This document shows, one piece after another, positions 1 to 8,324 of a stretch of 57,813 bases of DNA. This DNA is from Halorussus litoreus. Lineage in GTDB: Archaea > Halobacteriota > Halobacteria > Halobacteriales > Haladaptataceae. The stretch spans positions 1-57,813 of the forward strand of contig NZ_QLVG01000046.1 in assembly GCF_003382685.1 (NCBI RefSeq), given 5' to 3'. A program made the position numbers and the translations under genes. The notes under the pieces were generated by a model, which did not search any database, had not been told where the DNA came from, and saw only the letters and a list, made by a program, of their open reading frames with translations. Each line of letters opens with the position of its first letter. The first letter of the stretch is position 1.

Positions 1-1077
1 TCGCCGCCCGCGGAATCCGCGGGCGGCGACGCCACCGCCGACGGCGCGACTCCCGAGGTCCGCGTCGACGGCGCGGGCAACACCATCGCGGTCCGCGACT
101 CGGGCCGGGAGGGTCCTCACGTCGTCCTCAACACCCACATCGACACGGTGCCGCCGCACGTCGAGTTCTCGCGGGACGCATTGGAGGACGGTGGCGAGAT
201 CATCCGTGGCCGCGGATCGTGCGATGCGAAGGGGCCGCTGGCCGCGATGCTGGCGGCTTTCCTCGGCGTCGAGGTGGAGCGCGGCCGGGTCACGCTCGTG
301 GTCACGCCCGACGAGGAGACGAACTCGACGGGAGCCGCGGCGCTCGACTTCGAATCGCGGTCCGACCTCCGTCCCGCGCCGGACGCCGTGATTGTGGGGG
401 AACCGACGGAGTTGGACGTCTGCACCGCCGCGAAGGGGCGCTTTCAGGCCACGGTGACGGTCCGGGGCGCGAACGCCCACGCCGCGGAACCCGAGGCCGG
501 CGCGAACGCGGTCCGGGCGGCCGGCGACCTGCTGGCGGCGCTGGACTCCTTCGACGAGCGCGAGGGCGCGCCCGACCCGAGCGACGCGCTCGGCGCGCCG
601 ACGCTGGTCCCCACCACGGTCGAGGGCGGCACCGCCACGAATCAGGTGCCAGCAGAATGCTCGTTCGTGGTCGACCGCCGGAGCGTCCCGCCCGAGACCG
701 CAGAGGGGTTCCGGTCGGGGCTGCAGGACCATCTCCGCGAGCATCTATCGCCGGACGAGGGTGTCGAAGTCGGGACCGAGTTCGAAGTCGCCCTCGCCGA
801 GCGCGACACCCCGTTCCTCGCGGCGTTCGAGACGCCGCCGGATTCGCCGGTCGTGCGAGCGATGCGGGACGCGGGTGCCGGGCAGATGCGGCCCTTCGGG
901 GCCGCCACCGAGGCGTCGTACTTCGCGGAATTTGCGCCGACGGTGGTGTTCGGGCCCGGCGCGCTGGCCGACGAAGAGGGCGCGGTAGCCCACGCGCCCC
1001 GCGAGTACGTCCGGGTCTCGGAGGTCGAGCGCGCCGGGGGGATTCTGGAAACGGCGCTCGGCGAACTTTTGAGATAG
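1..1077 (+). CDS. dapE: M20-family deacylase, DapE-like (5' end missing)
   Basis: Zinc-dependent M20 amidohydrolase, most likely succinyl-diaminopimelate desuccinylase of the lysine/diaminopimelate pathway; the ArgE/LysK-type deacylases are the alternatives. The reading frame is open from base 1, so the N-terminus lies outside the window. Visible signatures are NTHIDTVPPH (first metal-binding His and catalytic Asp, about bases 130-160), GRGSCDAKGPLAA (second metal Asp), TPDEETNSTG (catalytic Glu pair), the dimerisation-domain motif ANAHAAEPEAGANAV, VDRRSVPPET, and ATEASYF near the C-terminus. The remaining 358 codons cover nearly the whole family length, so only about 40-60 residues are lost. 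The family call is certain; the substrate is inferred from similarity to haloarchaeal dapE products, and the dap neighbours that would confirm it are outside the window. Confidence 0.85.
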   Translation, partial: SPPAESAGGDATADGATPEVRVDGAGNTIAVRDSGREGPHVVLNTHIDTVPPHVEFSRDALEDGGEIIRGRGSCDAKGPLAAMLAAFLGVEVERGRVTLVVTPDEETNSTGAAALDFESRSDLRPAPDAVIVGEPTELDVCTAAKGRFQATVTVRGANAHAAEPEAGANAVRAAGDLLAALDSFDEREGAPDPSDALGAPTLVPTTVEGGTATNQVPAECSFVVDRRSVPPETAEGFRSGLQDHLREHLSPDEGVEVGTEFEVALAERDTPFLAAFETPPDSPVVRAMRDAGAGQMRPFGAATEASYFAEFAPTVVFGPGALADEEGAVAHAPREYVRVSEVERAGGILETALGELLR

Positions 1078-1223
1078 GCGCTGTTCGGTCGCGGTGTTGT
1101 GCAGGTGCGGTGCTGTGCAGTTGTGGTTTCTCCTGGGTTTCGGCAGAAGCCATCGTCTCCAGCACGAGATACTGGACGCGAACGTCGAGGCAGCGAGCTA
1201 TCGCACGAGCTTCGGAGCCGCCG

Positions 1224-2612
1224 TCAGCTCTCGTCGAGGAAGTCGACCATCTCGTCGGCGACGCCGGTGTAGTTCGCGGGCGTCAGCGCCATCAGTTCCT
1301 CGCGGGTCTCTTCGTCCACGTCGAGGTCAGCGAAGAGGTCGCGGAAGTCTTCGAGCGTCACGCGCTGGCCTCGCGAGAGGTCCTTCACGCGCTCGTAGGC
1401 GTCGTCGTGACCCTCGCGCCGGAGGATGGTCTGGACCGCCTCACCGATGACCTCCGGGGTCGCGTCGAGGTCCTCGGCCATCACCTGCTCGTTCGGGACG
1501 ACCTTCGAGAGGCCGTCACGGAGCTTGAGATACCCAAGCAGGCAGTAGGCGAAGGCGGCCCCGACGTTGCGCTTGACCGTCGAATCCGAGAGGTCACGCT
1601 GGAGCCGGGATTCGGTCAGGTAGTCCGCGAGGAAGATCAGATCCGAGTTTGCCTTCGAGAGGTTGCCCTCGCTGTTCTCGAAGTCGATGGGGTTGACCTT
1701 GTGGGGCATGGTCGACGACCCCGTCTCGCCCTCGGCGGCCTCCTGTCCGAGGTAGCGGTCGCTGACGTACCGCCACGCGTCCCGGTCGAGGTCGAGCAGG
1801 ACCTTGTTCGCGCCCCGGAGCGCATCGAACAGCTCCGCCAGGTCGTCGGAGGGGTTGACCTGCGTGGTCAGCGGAGCCTGCTCGACGCCCAGCCCTTCGA
1901 CGAACTCGCGGGCGAACGCCGGCCAGTCCACGTCGGGGTACGCCGCGACGTGGGCCGCGTAGGTGCCGGAAGCCCCCGCGAGCTTGCCCTGCAGTCCGTC
2001 GCGGGCCGTCTTCACGCGACCGATTGCGCGGCCGAGCCGCGAGGCGAACACCGCCATCTCCTTGCCGAAGGTGGTCGGGGTCGCGGGCTGGCCGTGGGTC
2101 CGCGCGAGCATCGGCACGTCCCGATGCTCGCGGGCGAGGTCGGCGAGCACGCCCCGAACCAGTTCGAGTTCGGGCAGGAGCACGTCCTCGACAGCTCCCT
2201 CGACGAGCAGGCGGTACGCGAGGTTGTTCACGTCCTCGCTCGTCAGCCCGAAGTGGATCCACGGGATGACGTGGCCGAGTTCCGGATCGGCGACGCGCTC
2301 GCGGACGAAGTACTCGACCGCCTTCACGTCGTGGTTGGTCGCCTCGTACTCGCCGTACCCCTCGGTCTCGATCTGCTTGACGAGTTCGGCGTCGGCGTCG
2401 TCGAACTCCTCGTAGAGGCTCCGGAGGTACTCGCGGTTCGACTCGCCGATTTCGAGCGGCGTGGCGTCGAGGTCGGCGAGCGCGAGCAGGTACTCTACTT
2501 CGACTCGCACGCGGGCGCGAACGAGCGCGGCTTCGCTGGCGTACGCCCGCAGGGGTTCGGTCCGCCCGGCGTACCGACCGTCGAGCGGCGTCACGGCGTC
2601 GAGAGGGTTCAT
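1224..2612 (-). CDS. purB: Adenylosuccinate lyase
   Basis: Fumarase/aspartase-superfamily lyase that splits SAICAR to AICAR and adenylosuccinate to AMP, both with release of fumarate, in purine synthesis. It begins MNPLDAVTPLDGRYAG, the usual PurB N-terminus. The frame is open 17 codons further upstream, but that extension is not family-like, so the start at 2612 was chosen. The superfamily signature SSTMPHKVNP (mobile loop with the catalytic Ser) is intact. TSEDVNNLAYR and THGQPATPTTFGKE are the other two conserved blocks. Length is 462 residues, normal for the family. It is divergent from purN-purH at 2781, so two purine genes share the 168-bp region between them. Confidence 0.96.
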   Translation of the reverse strand: MNPLDAVTPLDGRYAGRTEPLRAYASEAALVRARVRVEVEYLLALADLDATPLEIGESNREYLRSLYEEFDDADAELVKQIETEGYGEYEATNHDVKAVEYFVRERVADPELGHVIPWIHFGLTSEDVNNLAYRLLVEGAVEDVLLPELELVRGVLADLAREHRDVPMLARTHGQPATPTTFGKEMAVFASRLGRAIGRVKTARDGLQGKLAGASGTYAAHVAAYPDVDWPAFAREFVEGLGVEQAPLTTQVNPSDDLAELFDALRGANKVLLDLDRDAWRYVSDRYLGQEAAEGETGSSTMPHKVNPIDFENSEGNLSKANSDLIFLADYLTESRLQRDLSDSTVKRNVGAAFAYCLLGYLKLRDGLSKVVPNEQVMAEDLDATPEVIGEAVQTILRREGHDDAYERVKDLSRGQRVTLEDFRDLFADLDVDEETREELMALTPANYTGVADEMVDFLDES

Positions 2613-2780
2613 GCGCGTATCTGCCCGAGCGCGGGCAAAAAGCGTGTCGGTCGATACCTCCACGCTCTTGCATAGGTTTCGGCTTCTCCCGCAATCTCAA
2701 CACCATCTCTATACAGACTCGTGCACACATCTCGGCTCGCAACCGCAACTCCTTTTGCTCAGGCGAGCGCTCATGGAGAC

Positions 2781-4406
2781 ATGACCCGAATCGCCGGACT
2801 GGCTGGCAACCGCGGTCGAAACCTCGTGCACGTCGCCGACCTCGCGCCCGGCGGCGCGGAGCTTTCGGTCGTGCTGACCACCGACGACGACGCGCCCGCG
2901 CTCGACGCCGCGAGCGAGCGCGACATTCCGACCGAGGTCGTGGAACTGCGCGACGACGAGTCGCGGCGCGACCACGAGGCCCGCGTGCTCGACGCGCTCG
3001 CCGACTACGACTTCGATCTGGTCTGTCTCGACGGCTACATGCGCATCCTCTCGGACCGGTTCCTCGACGCAGCACCCACGACGCTGAACGTCCACCCCTC
3101 GCTGCTCCCGTCGTTCGCCGGCACGGACGCGTGGGGCGACGCGCTCGACGCGGGCGTGTCGGTAACCGGCTGTACGGTCCACGTGGTCACCGACGCGACC
3201 GACGATGCGGGGACCGTGGTCGAGGAGAAGGTCGACGCCGGACCGGTCGTGACCCAAGAGCCGGTCTCCGTCTACGAGGGCGACGACCGCGACTCGCTCA
3301 AAGAGCGCGTGCTCTACGAGGGCGAGTTCAAGGCCTACCCCCGCGCAGTGAAGTGGTTCGCCGAGGACCGCGTCGAAGTGGATCACGAAGCCGGCGAGGT
3401 CCGCATCGAGGGCGACACCGACGGTGCGTTCCCCGAGCGGCGCGTCGAAACGAGCGACCGCGCCGCCGAGTTGCGCTACGGCGAGAACCCCCATCAGGAC
3501 GCCGCGCTGTACGGCGACGCCACCTGCGAGGAGACCAGCGTGGTCGGCGCGCCCCAGCTGAACGAGGGCGCGAAGGGGATGGGCTACAACAACTACAACG
3601 ACGCGGACGCCGCGCTCAACCTCGTCAAGGAGTTCGACCGACCCGCCGCGGCGGTCATCAAGCACACGAACCCCGCGGGCTGTGCGACCGCGGATTCGCT
3701 CGCGGACGCCTACGACCGCGCGCTCTCGACCGACGCGAAGAGCGCGTTCGGCGGCATCGTCGCGCTGAACCGCGAGTGCGACGCGGCCACGGCCGAGCGC
3801 GTCGCCGACTCGTTCAAGGAGGTCGTGCTCGCGCCGGGCTACACCGACGACGCACTCGACGCGCTGTTCGAGAAGGGGAACCTGCGCGTGCTCGACGTTG
3901 GAGATGAGGACAGCTTTGCTGAGGTCTCCGAAAGCACGACCGAGAAGGATCTCGTCGGCGGAACCCTCGTCCAGGAGCGCGACCTGCAAGCGCCGACCCG
4001 CGAGGATCTGGAGGTCGTCACCGAGCGCGAGCCCACCGACGAGCAGTACGAGAGCCTCCTCTTCGCGTGGCGGACCATCAAGCACGTCAAATCCAACGCC
4101 ATCCTGTTCGCCGACGGTACGGAGACGGTCGGCGTAGGCGCTGGACAGGTCAGCCGCGTCGACGCGGTCGAGATCGCGAAGATGAAGGCCGAGAGCGACG
4201 CCGAGGGCAAGTCCGCCGAGGGCGCGGTGATGGCCTCGGACGCCTTTTTCCCGTTCCCCGACGCCATCGAGGCCGCGGCCGAGGCCGGAATCGAGGCCGT
4301 GATCCAGCCCGGCGGGTCGGTCAACGACGACGACGTGATCGAGGCCGCAGACGAGCACGACGTGGCGATGGTGTTCACCGGAACGCGGTGTTTCCGGCAC
4401 GACTGA
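2781..4406 (+). CDS. purH: PurN-PurH fusion: GAR transformylase plus AICAR transformylase, no IMP cyclohydrolase
   Basis: Bifunctional formyltransferase of 541 residues. Residues 1-190 are a PurN domain with NVHPSLLPSF (catalytic Asn103 and His105) and the Asp of TDATDDAG near 141. Residues 228-541 are the AICAR transformylase half of PurH, with LRYGENPHQ, GYNNYNDADAAL, IKHTNPAGC, KSAFGG and KHVKSNAI. The MGS-like IMP cyclohydrolase domain found at the N-terminus of bacterial PurH is absent and PurN takes its place. In archaea the missing step is normally done by PurO, which is not in this window. The frame is open from 2721, but the start at 2781 follows a GGAG at 2775 and gives the standard PurN beginning (MTRIAGLAGNRGRNL). 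It is divergent from purB. Confidence 0.95.
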   Translation: MTRIAGLAGNRGRNLVHVADLAPGGAELSVVLTTDDDAPALDAASERDIPTEVVELRDDESRRDHEARVLDALADYDFDLVCLDGYMRILSDRFLDAAPTTLNVHPSLLPSFAGTDAWGDALDAGVSVTGCTVHVVTDATDDAGTVVEEKVDAGPVVTQEPVSVYEGDDRDSLKERVLYEGEFKAYPRAVKWFAEDRVEVDHEAGEVRIEGDTDGAFPERRVETSDRAAELRYGENPHQDAALYGDATCEETSVVGAPQLNEGAKGMGYNNYNDADAALNLVKEFDRPAAAVIKHTNPAGCATADSLADAYDRALSTDAKSAFGGIVALNRECDAATAERVADSFKEVVLAPGYTDDALDALFEKGNLRVLDVGDEDSFAEVSESTTEKDLVGGTLVQERDLQAPTREDLEVVTEREPTDEQYESLLFAWRTIKHVKSNAILFADGTETVGVGAGQVSRVDAVEIAKMKAESDAEGKSAEGAVMASDAFFPFPDAIEAAAEAGIEAVIQPGGSVNDDDVIEAADEHDVAMVFTGTRCFRHD

Positions 4407-4511
4407 GCGCAGGAACCGAGGTCTCTCGTCTTCTTCCGCCACCGCCTGCTATCGGTTTTCCGAGCGAGCGGAGGACGAGATTCAAGTACGACCGGGACCT
4501 ACCCCTCTCCG

Positions 4512-5069
4512 ATGGGACTCCGAGACGACACGCGCGTCACGCTACTGCTCGCGGGGCTCGTGCTCTCGCTGTTCGCGCTCGTCGGCGTCGTGGCGTTCGG
4601 CATGCTGGCGGTAGTCTCTGCTGTGCTGGCACCGCCCGCGGGGACGCCGCTGCTGGTCGCGCTGCTGAACGCGGTGGTCCCGTACGCGCTGGCCGGCGCG
4701 TTCTTCGGGATGCTCTCGCTGCTCTTGCTGATCTGGACCACCGCCGCCGCGGTCCGCCGGGCGTCGATGCCCCGCAGCGAGCGACTGGCGAGTCTCGCGC
4801 GGACCGCCGAGCGTCACTCCTCGGAGGCCCGCGAACTGGGGCTCGCAGAACGGTTCGAGCCGACGACCGAGGAGCGCATCGAGGCGCTCAAAGCCGAGTA
4901 CGTCGACGGCGAAATCACGGAGTACGAGTACGAGCAGCGCTTGCAGCGGTTGTTGCGCGAGGCGGATGTCCGGAGCGGGTTCGAGAGCGTGACCGACGAC
5001 CACGTTCAGCGCGAACTCGACCGACTCCGGGGCGAGCGCGACCGGGGCGAGTCCGAATTCGAGCGATAG
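4512..5069 (+). CDS. Two-helix membrane protein with C-terminal SHOCT-like domain
   Basis: A 185-residue protein with two strong hydrophobic segments (about residues 10-40 and 50-78), a charged cytoplasmic stretch, and a short amphipathic module around residues 118-145 (RIEALKAEYVDGEITEYEYE) that matches the SHOCT pattern: short helices with a conserved G-E-I-x-x-x-E/Q-Y/F core. SHOCT modules are widespread on prokaryotic membrane proteins and have no assigned biochemical function. A TATA-like TTCAAGTAC lies about 25-30 nt before the start, which suggests a nearly leaderless transcript. It stands alone between purN-purH and a repeat-bearing gap. A second SHOCT protein is at 37452-37976. Confidence 0.8.
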   Translation: MGLRDDTRVTLLLAGLVLSLFALVGVVAFGMLAVVSAVLAPPAGTPLLVALLNAVVPYALAGAFFGMLSLLLLIWTTAAAVRRASMPRSERLASLARTAERHSSEARELGLAERFEPTTEERIEALKAEYVDGEITEYEYEQRLQRLLREADVRSGFESVTDDHVQRELDRLRGERDRGESEFER

Positions 5070-5149
5070 CACCCTTTGTGATGTTGTTTCTCCTCCTTCG
5101 GGACGTTCCGAGTTTGCTACTGCTTCCTACTCCTTCGAGTCGTCCGAGC

Positions 5150-5270
5150 TAGCTACTGCTTGAGCCTCGGCGTGACCGCACGGCACCGCCACCGCACCGC
5201 GACAGCAACCACACCGCGCCCCGTGCCTCCCCGCGGCGTTCGCGCCTGACGGCGCTCACGCCGCGCGTCC
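5150..5270 (+). repeat. Family A palindromic repeat, single arm
   Basis: The gene-poor stretch 5070-5419 contains one arm of a dispersed repeat that occurs as facing arm pairs at 19817-20085 and 27290-27725. The core here is GAGCCTCGGCGTGACCGCA (about 5162-5180), preceded by AGCTAGCTACTGCTT. The same wording is read on the minus strand near 19905-19935 and 27487-27510, and on the plus strand near 27567. The remainder of the gap shows C-rich sequence with no coding pattern. Confidence 0.7.
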
Positions 5271-5419
5271 CGTTGTTTGTTTCACGGCGAGCGACTCGTG
5301 GTCGGAAGGACCGTGGCGAAGTCGGCGGGGTCGCGTCCACCGAACCGAAGTCCCATCCCATCACCGGCGGTCCCGAACGAGGAAGAACTAAGTCCGGACT
5401 GTCTGAACCACCGGCTACA

Positions 5420-5659
5420 GTGTCCTCCAACTACCGAACCGACGTTCTGAAGATCGCCCTCGGCCTCGCGGTGATGAGCTTCCCGCTGTACACGACCGCG
5501 AAACACCTGCTCATCACCTTCTCCTCGAACTGGACGAAACTTGGCGAGACCGGCACCCTCGGGGCCGCCTTCGCCCTGCTCCTGTTTCTGCTCGGCGCGA
5601 GCGCGGTCGCTCACGGGCTCTTCACCGGTATCGAGCGCGCGGTGCGGGCAGAGCGATAG
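5420..5659 (+). CDS. Small two-helix membrane protein, GTG start
   Basis: A hypothetical protein of 79 residues. The frame is open from 5273, but the upstream part is low-complexity, rich in Gly, Arg and Pro, and unlike a protein. The GTG at 5420 gives SSNYRTDVLKIALGLAVMS followed by two hydrophobic segments (about residues 10-30 and 44-70) and a short basic tail. It sits 91 bp before the folate gene on the same strand. No named family is recognised. Confidence 0.7.
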   Translation: MSSNYRTDVLKIALGLAVMSFPLYTTAKHLLITFSSNWTKLGETGTLGAAFALLLFLLGASAVAHGLFTGIERAVRAER

Positions 5660-5750
5660 CCGGGGCGACGGGAACAGCGCGAGCGCCGAGGGACCGCCGG
5701 CGAGGTCCGACTCCGACACGCTAAAGCACGCCGCGCTAATTCTCGGACAC

Positions 5751-8255
5751 ATGGACTTCCACGAGGCGGCGAACTTCCTGTTCGACCTCCGCCGGTATCG
5801 TCCCAAACCGGGGACGGAGTCGACCGCGAAGCTGCTCGCCCACCTCGACGACCCGCACGAGGGGGTCGAGTACGTACAGGTCGCGGGGTCGAACGGGAAG
5901 GGCTCGACCGCCCGGATGACCGAGCGCGCGCTCCGGGAGGCGGGCCTCGACGTGGGGCTGTTCACCTCGCCGCACTTCGACGACGTGCGCGAGCGCGTCC
6001 GGGTGAACGGCCGGAAAGTGCCGAAGGCCGCCATCACAGAGTACGCCGAGTCGATCCACGAGTACGTCGAGAAGCGCGCGACCGACGGCGAAGCGCCGAC
6101 CTTCTTCGAGGTGATGACCGGCCTCGCGCTCTGGCAGTTCGGCCGCGAGGACGTGGACGTGGCCGTTCTCGAAGTCGGCATCGGCGGGAAGTACGACGCG
6201 ACCAGCGTGGTCGACCCCGTCGCGAGCGCGGTCACCAGCGTCACGCTCGAACACACCGGCATCATCGGCGACACCATCGCGGAGATCGCCACCGACAAGG
6301 CCCACGTCGCGCCCGCCGACGCCCCGCTCGTGACCGCGACCACGGGGGACGCGCTGGAGGCTGTACGAGCGCACGCCGGACGGGTCGTCCGAGTCGACGA
6401 CACAGACGAGGCCGAAGACGGCGACGCCGACCGAGCGGACGTGCGGGTCGCCTACGAGGGCAAGACCAACCACACCGAGGCCGCGGTCGCGCTGTCCGGC
6501 CCCGACTGGTCGGTCGACGCGCGGATTCCCCTGCTCGGTGAGTATCAGGCCCGGAACGCGGGCGTGGCGGCCGCGCTCGCCCGGCAGGTCGGCGAACTCG
6601 CCGACCTGCCGGGCGAGCGCGACCGCGTGAGCGTGGACTCGGAGACGCTGGCCCGCGGGCTCCGGAAGGCCGACTGGCCGGGCCGCTTCGAGGTGATGGG
6701 GACCGACCCCATCGTGGCGCTCGACGGCGCGCACAACCCCGGCGCGTGCGAAGCGCTCGCGGACACGGTCGCGGAGTTCGACGGCGAGTACGACGACCTC
6801 CACCTCGTCTTCGGCGCGAAACACGACAAGGACCTCCGTGGGATGGCCGCCGCGCTGCCGACCCCCGACCGCGTGGTCGCCTGTCAGGCGGACATCCGTG
6901 GCGCGGAGGACGAAGCGGTCGTCGCCCGCGCGTTCGCGGAGGCGGGCGCGGGCGAGGTGCTCACCCGCAACGCGGTCGCCGGCGCGCTGGAGAACGCCCT
7001 CGACGCTGCGAGCGAGGACGACCTCGTGCTGGTCGCGGGGTCGCTGTTCGCGGTCGCGGAGGCCCGGCGGCGGTGGACTCGCGCCGAGATTCCCAAGCGC
7101 GTCGAGGACGTCGACGACGCCCGCGAGACGCTCGAAGACGCGGACGTGACCGACCCCGGCGTCTGGCGGATGCGCGGCAAGGCGGTCCACCGCGTGCTCA
7201 AGACCCGCGTGCAGGTCCGGCAGGCCCGCTACCTCAAGGAGGAGATGCTGAGCCTCGGCGGGGAGTGTGCGCTCTCGGGCGTCAACGAGCAAGACGAGGA
7301 GACCGTCGACGTGGTGCTGATGGGCACCCTCGCGCAGTTCAAGCGCCTCGCCGAGAAGCTCGACGGCCAGCCGTACGGCCTCTCGGTGTTCGCCGACGAC
7401 GTGCGCGGGGCGCTCGACATCCGAACCGAAACGGAGCGTCGGGGCTACCCGTGGGAGGACGGCACCGCCGTCATGGGCGTGCTGAACGTCACGCCCGACT
7501 CGTTCCACGACGGCGGCGAGTACGACCGCGTCGAGGACGCGGTCGGGCGCGCCGAGGAGATGGTCGCGGCCGGCGCGGACCTCGTCGACGTGGGCGGCGA
7601 GAGCACCCGCCCGGGCGCGGACGAGATCTCGGTCGAGGAAGAGATCGACCGCGTGGTCCCCGTGATCGAGCGGATCGCCGACCTCCCGGCGCTCGTCTCG
7701 GTCGACACCCGGAAGGCCGCGGTCGCGCGCGCCGCACTGGAGGCGGGCGCAGACATCCTGAACGATGTGTCGGGCCTCGAAGACCCCGAGATGCGGTTCG
7801 TCGCCGCCGAGTACGACGTGCCGCTCGTCGTGATGCACAGCATCGACGCGCCCGTGGTTCCGGGCCGGGACGTCCACTACGACGACGTGGTCGAGGACGT
7901 GATCGACGAACTCGAAGAGCGCGTCCTGCTGGCCGAGAAGGCCGGCCTCGACCGCGAGCAGATAATCGTCGACCCCGGACTCGGCTTCGGCAAGGCGAGC
8001 AGCGAGAGCTTCGAGTTGCTGGGCCGAACCGACGAGTTTCACGCGCTGGACTGCCCGGTCCTCATCGGCCACTCCCACAAGTCCATGTTCGGCCTGATCG
8101 GCGAGGACGAGGACCGCTCGGCGGCCACGGTCGCCGGGACCGCCATCGCGGCCGAGCGCGGTGCGGACATCGTTCGGGTCCACGACGTGGAAGAGAACGT
8201 GGCGGCGGTTCGGGCGGTCGAGGCGGTCGACGGCGTCGAAGAGTTCGACGCGTAG
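5751..8255 (+). CDS. folCP: FolC / DHFR-like linker / FolP trifunctional folate protein
   Basis: An 834-residue fusion. Residues 1 to about 430 are a Mur-ligase-like dihydrofolate/folylpolyglutamate synthase (P-loop AGSNGKGST at 45-53; LEHTGIIGDTI; DGAHNPGA). About 574-834 is dihydropteroate synthase, with VMGVLNVTPDSFHDGG (pterin and Mg site), DVGGESTRPGA and DPGLGFGK. The segment between them (about 466-570; GVWRMRGKAVHRVLKTRVQ onward) corresponds to the linker of haloarchaeal FolC-FolP proteins. Published work showed that this linker class complements loss of dihydrofolate reductase, with the Helicobacter homologue being a flavoprotein. One chain may therefore carry three consecutive folate steps. 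The start ATG at 5751 begins at the conserved MDFHEAANFLFDLRRY, with a TATA-like GCTAAAGC about 30 nt upstream. Confidence 0.95.
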   Translation: MDFHEAANFLFDLRRYRPKPGTESTAKLLAHLDDPHEGVEYVQVAGSNGKGSTARMTERALREAGLDVGLFTSPHFDDVRERVRVNGRKVPKAAITEYAESIHEYVEKRATDGEAPTFFEVMTGLALWQFGREDVDVAVLEVGIGGKYDATSVVDPVASAVTSVTLEHTGIIGDTIAEIATDKAHVAPADAPLVTATTGDALEAVRAHAGRVVRVDDTDEAEDGDADRADVRVAYEGKTNHTEAAVALSGPDWSVDARIPLLGEYQARNAGVAAALARQVGELADLPGERDRVSVDSETLARGLRKADWPGRFEVMGTDPIVALDGAHNPGACEALADTVAEFDGEYDDLHLVFGAKHDKDLRGMAAALPTPDRVVACQADIRGAEDEAVVARAFAEAGAGEVLTRNAVAGALENALDAASEDDLVLVAGSLFAVAEARRRWTRAEIPKRVEDVDDARETLEDADVTDPGVWRMRGKAVHRVLKTRVQVRQARYLKEEMLSLGGECALSGVNEQDEETVDVVLMGTLAQFKRLAEKLDGQPYGLSVFADDVRGALDIRTETERRGYPWEDGTAVMGVLNVTPDSFHDGGEYDRVEDAVGRAEEMVAAGADLVDVGGESTRPGADEISVEEEIDRVVPVIERIADLPALVSVDTRKAAVARAALEAGADILNDVSGLEDPEMRFVAAEYDVPLVVMHSIDAPVVPGRDVHYDDVVEDVIDELEERVLLAEKAGLDREQIIVDPGLGFGKASSESFELLGRTDEFHALDCPVLIGHSHKSMFGLIGEDEDRSAATVAGTAIAAERGADIVRVHDVEENVAAVRAVEAVDGVEEFDA

Positions 8256-8324
8256 CGATTCGTCGTCCTCCGAAGTCGCGAACTATTCCGAAACGAATAC
8301 GTTCCTCCTATTTTTGTTGGAAGT

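Noticed and set aside
1081-1160. Possible further family A arm (GTGCGGTGCTGTGCAG)
   Set aside because: It resembles the middle of the 27448-27506 arm only over about 20 bp of G/T/C-rich sequence; too weak to call.
3421-4406. PurH truncated by loss of its N-terminal domain
   Set aside because: The missing IMP cyclohydrolase is normal for haloarchaea, where PurN occupies that place; the gene is intact.
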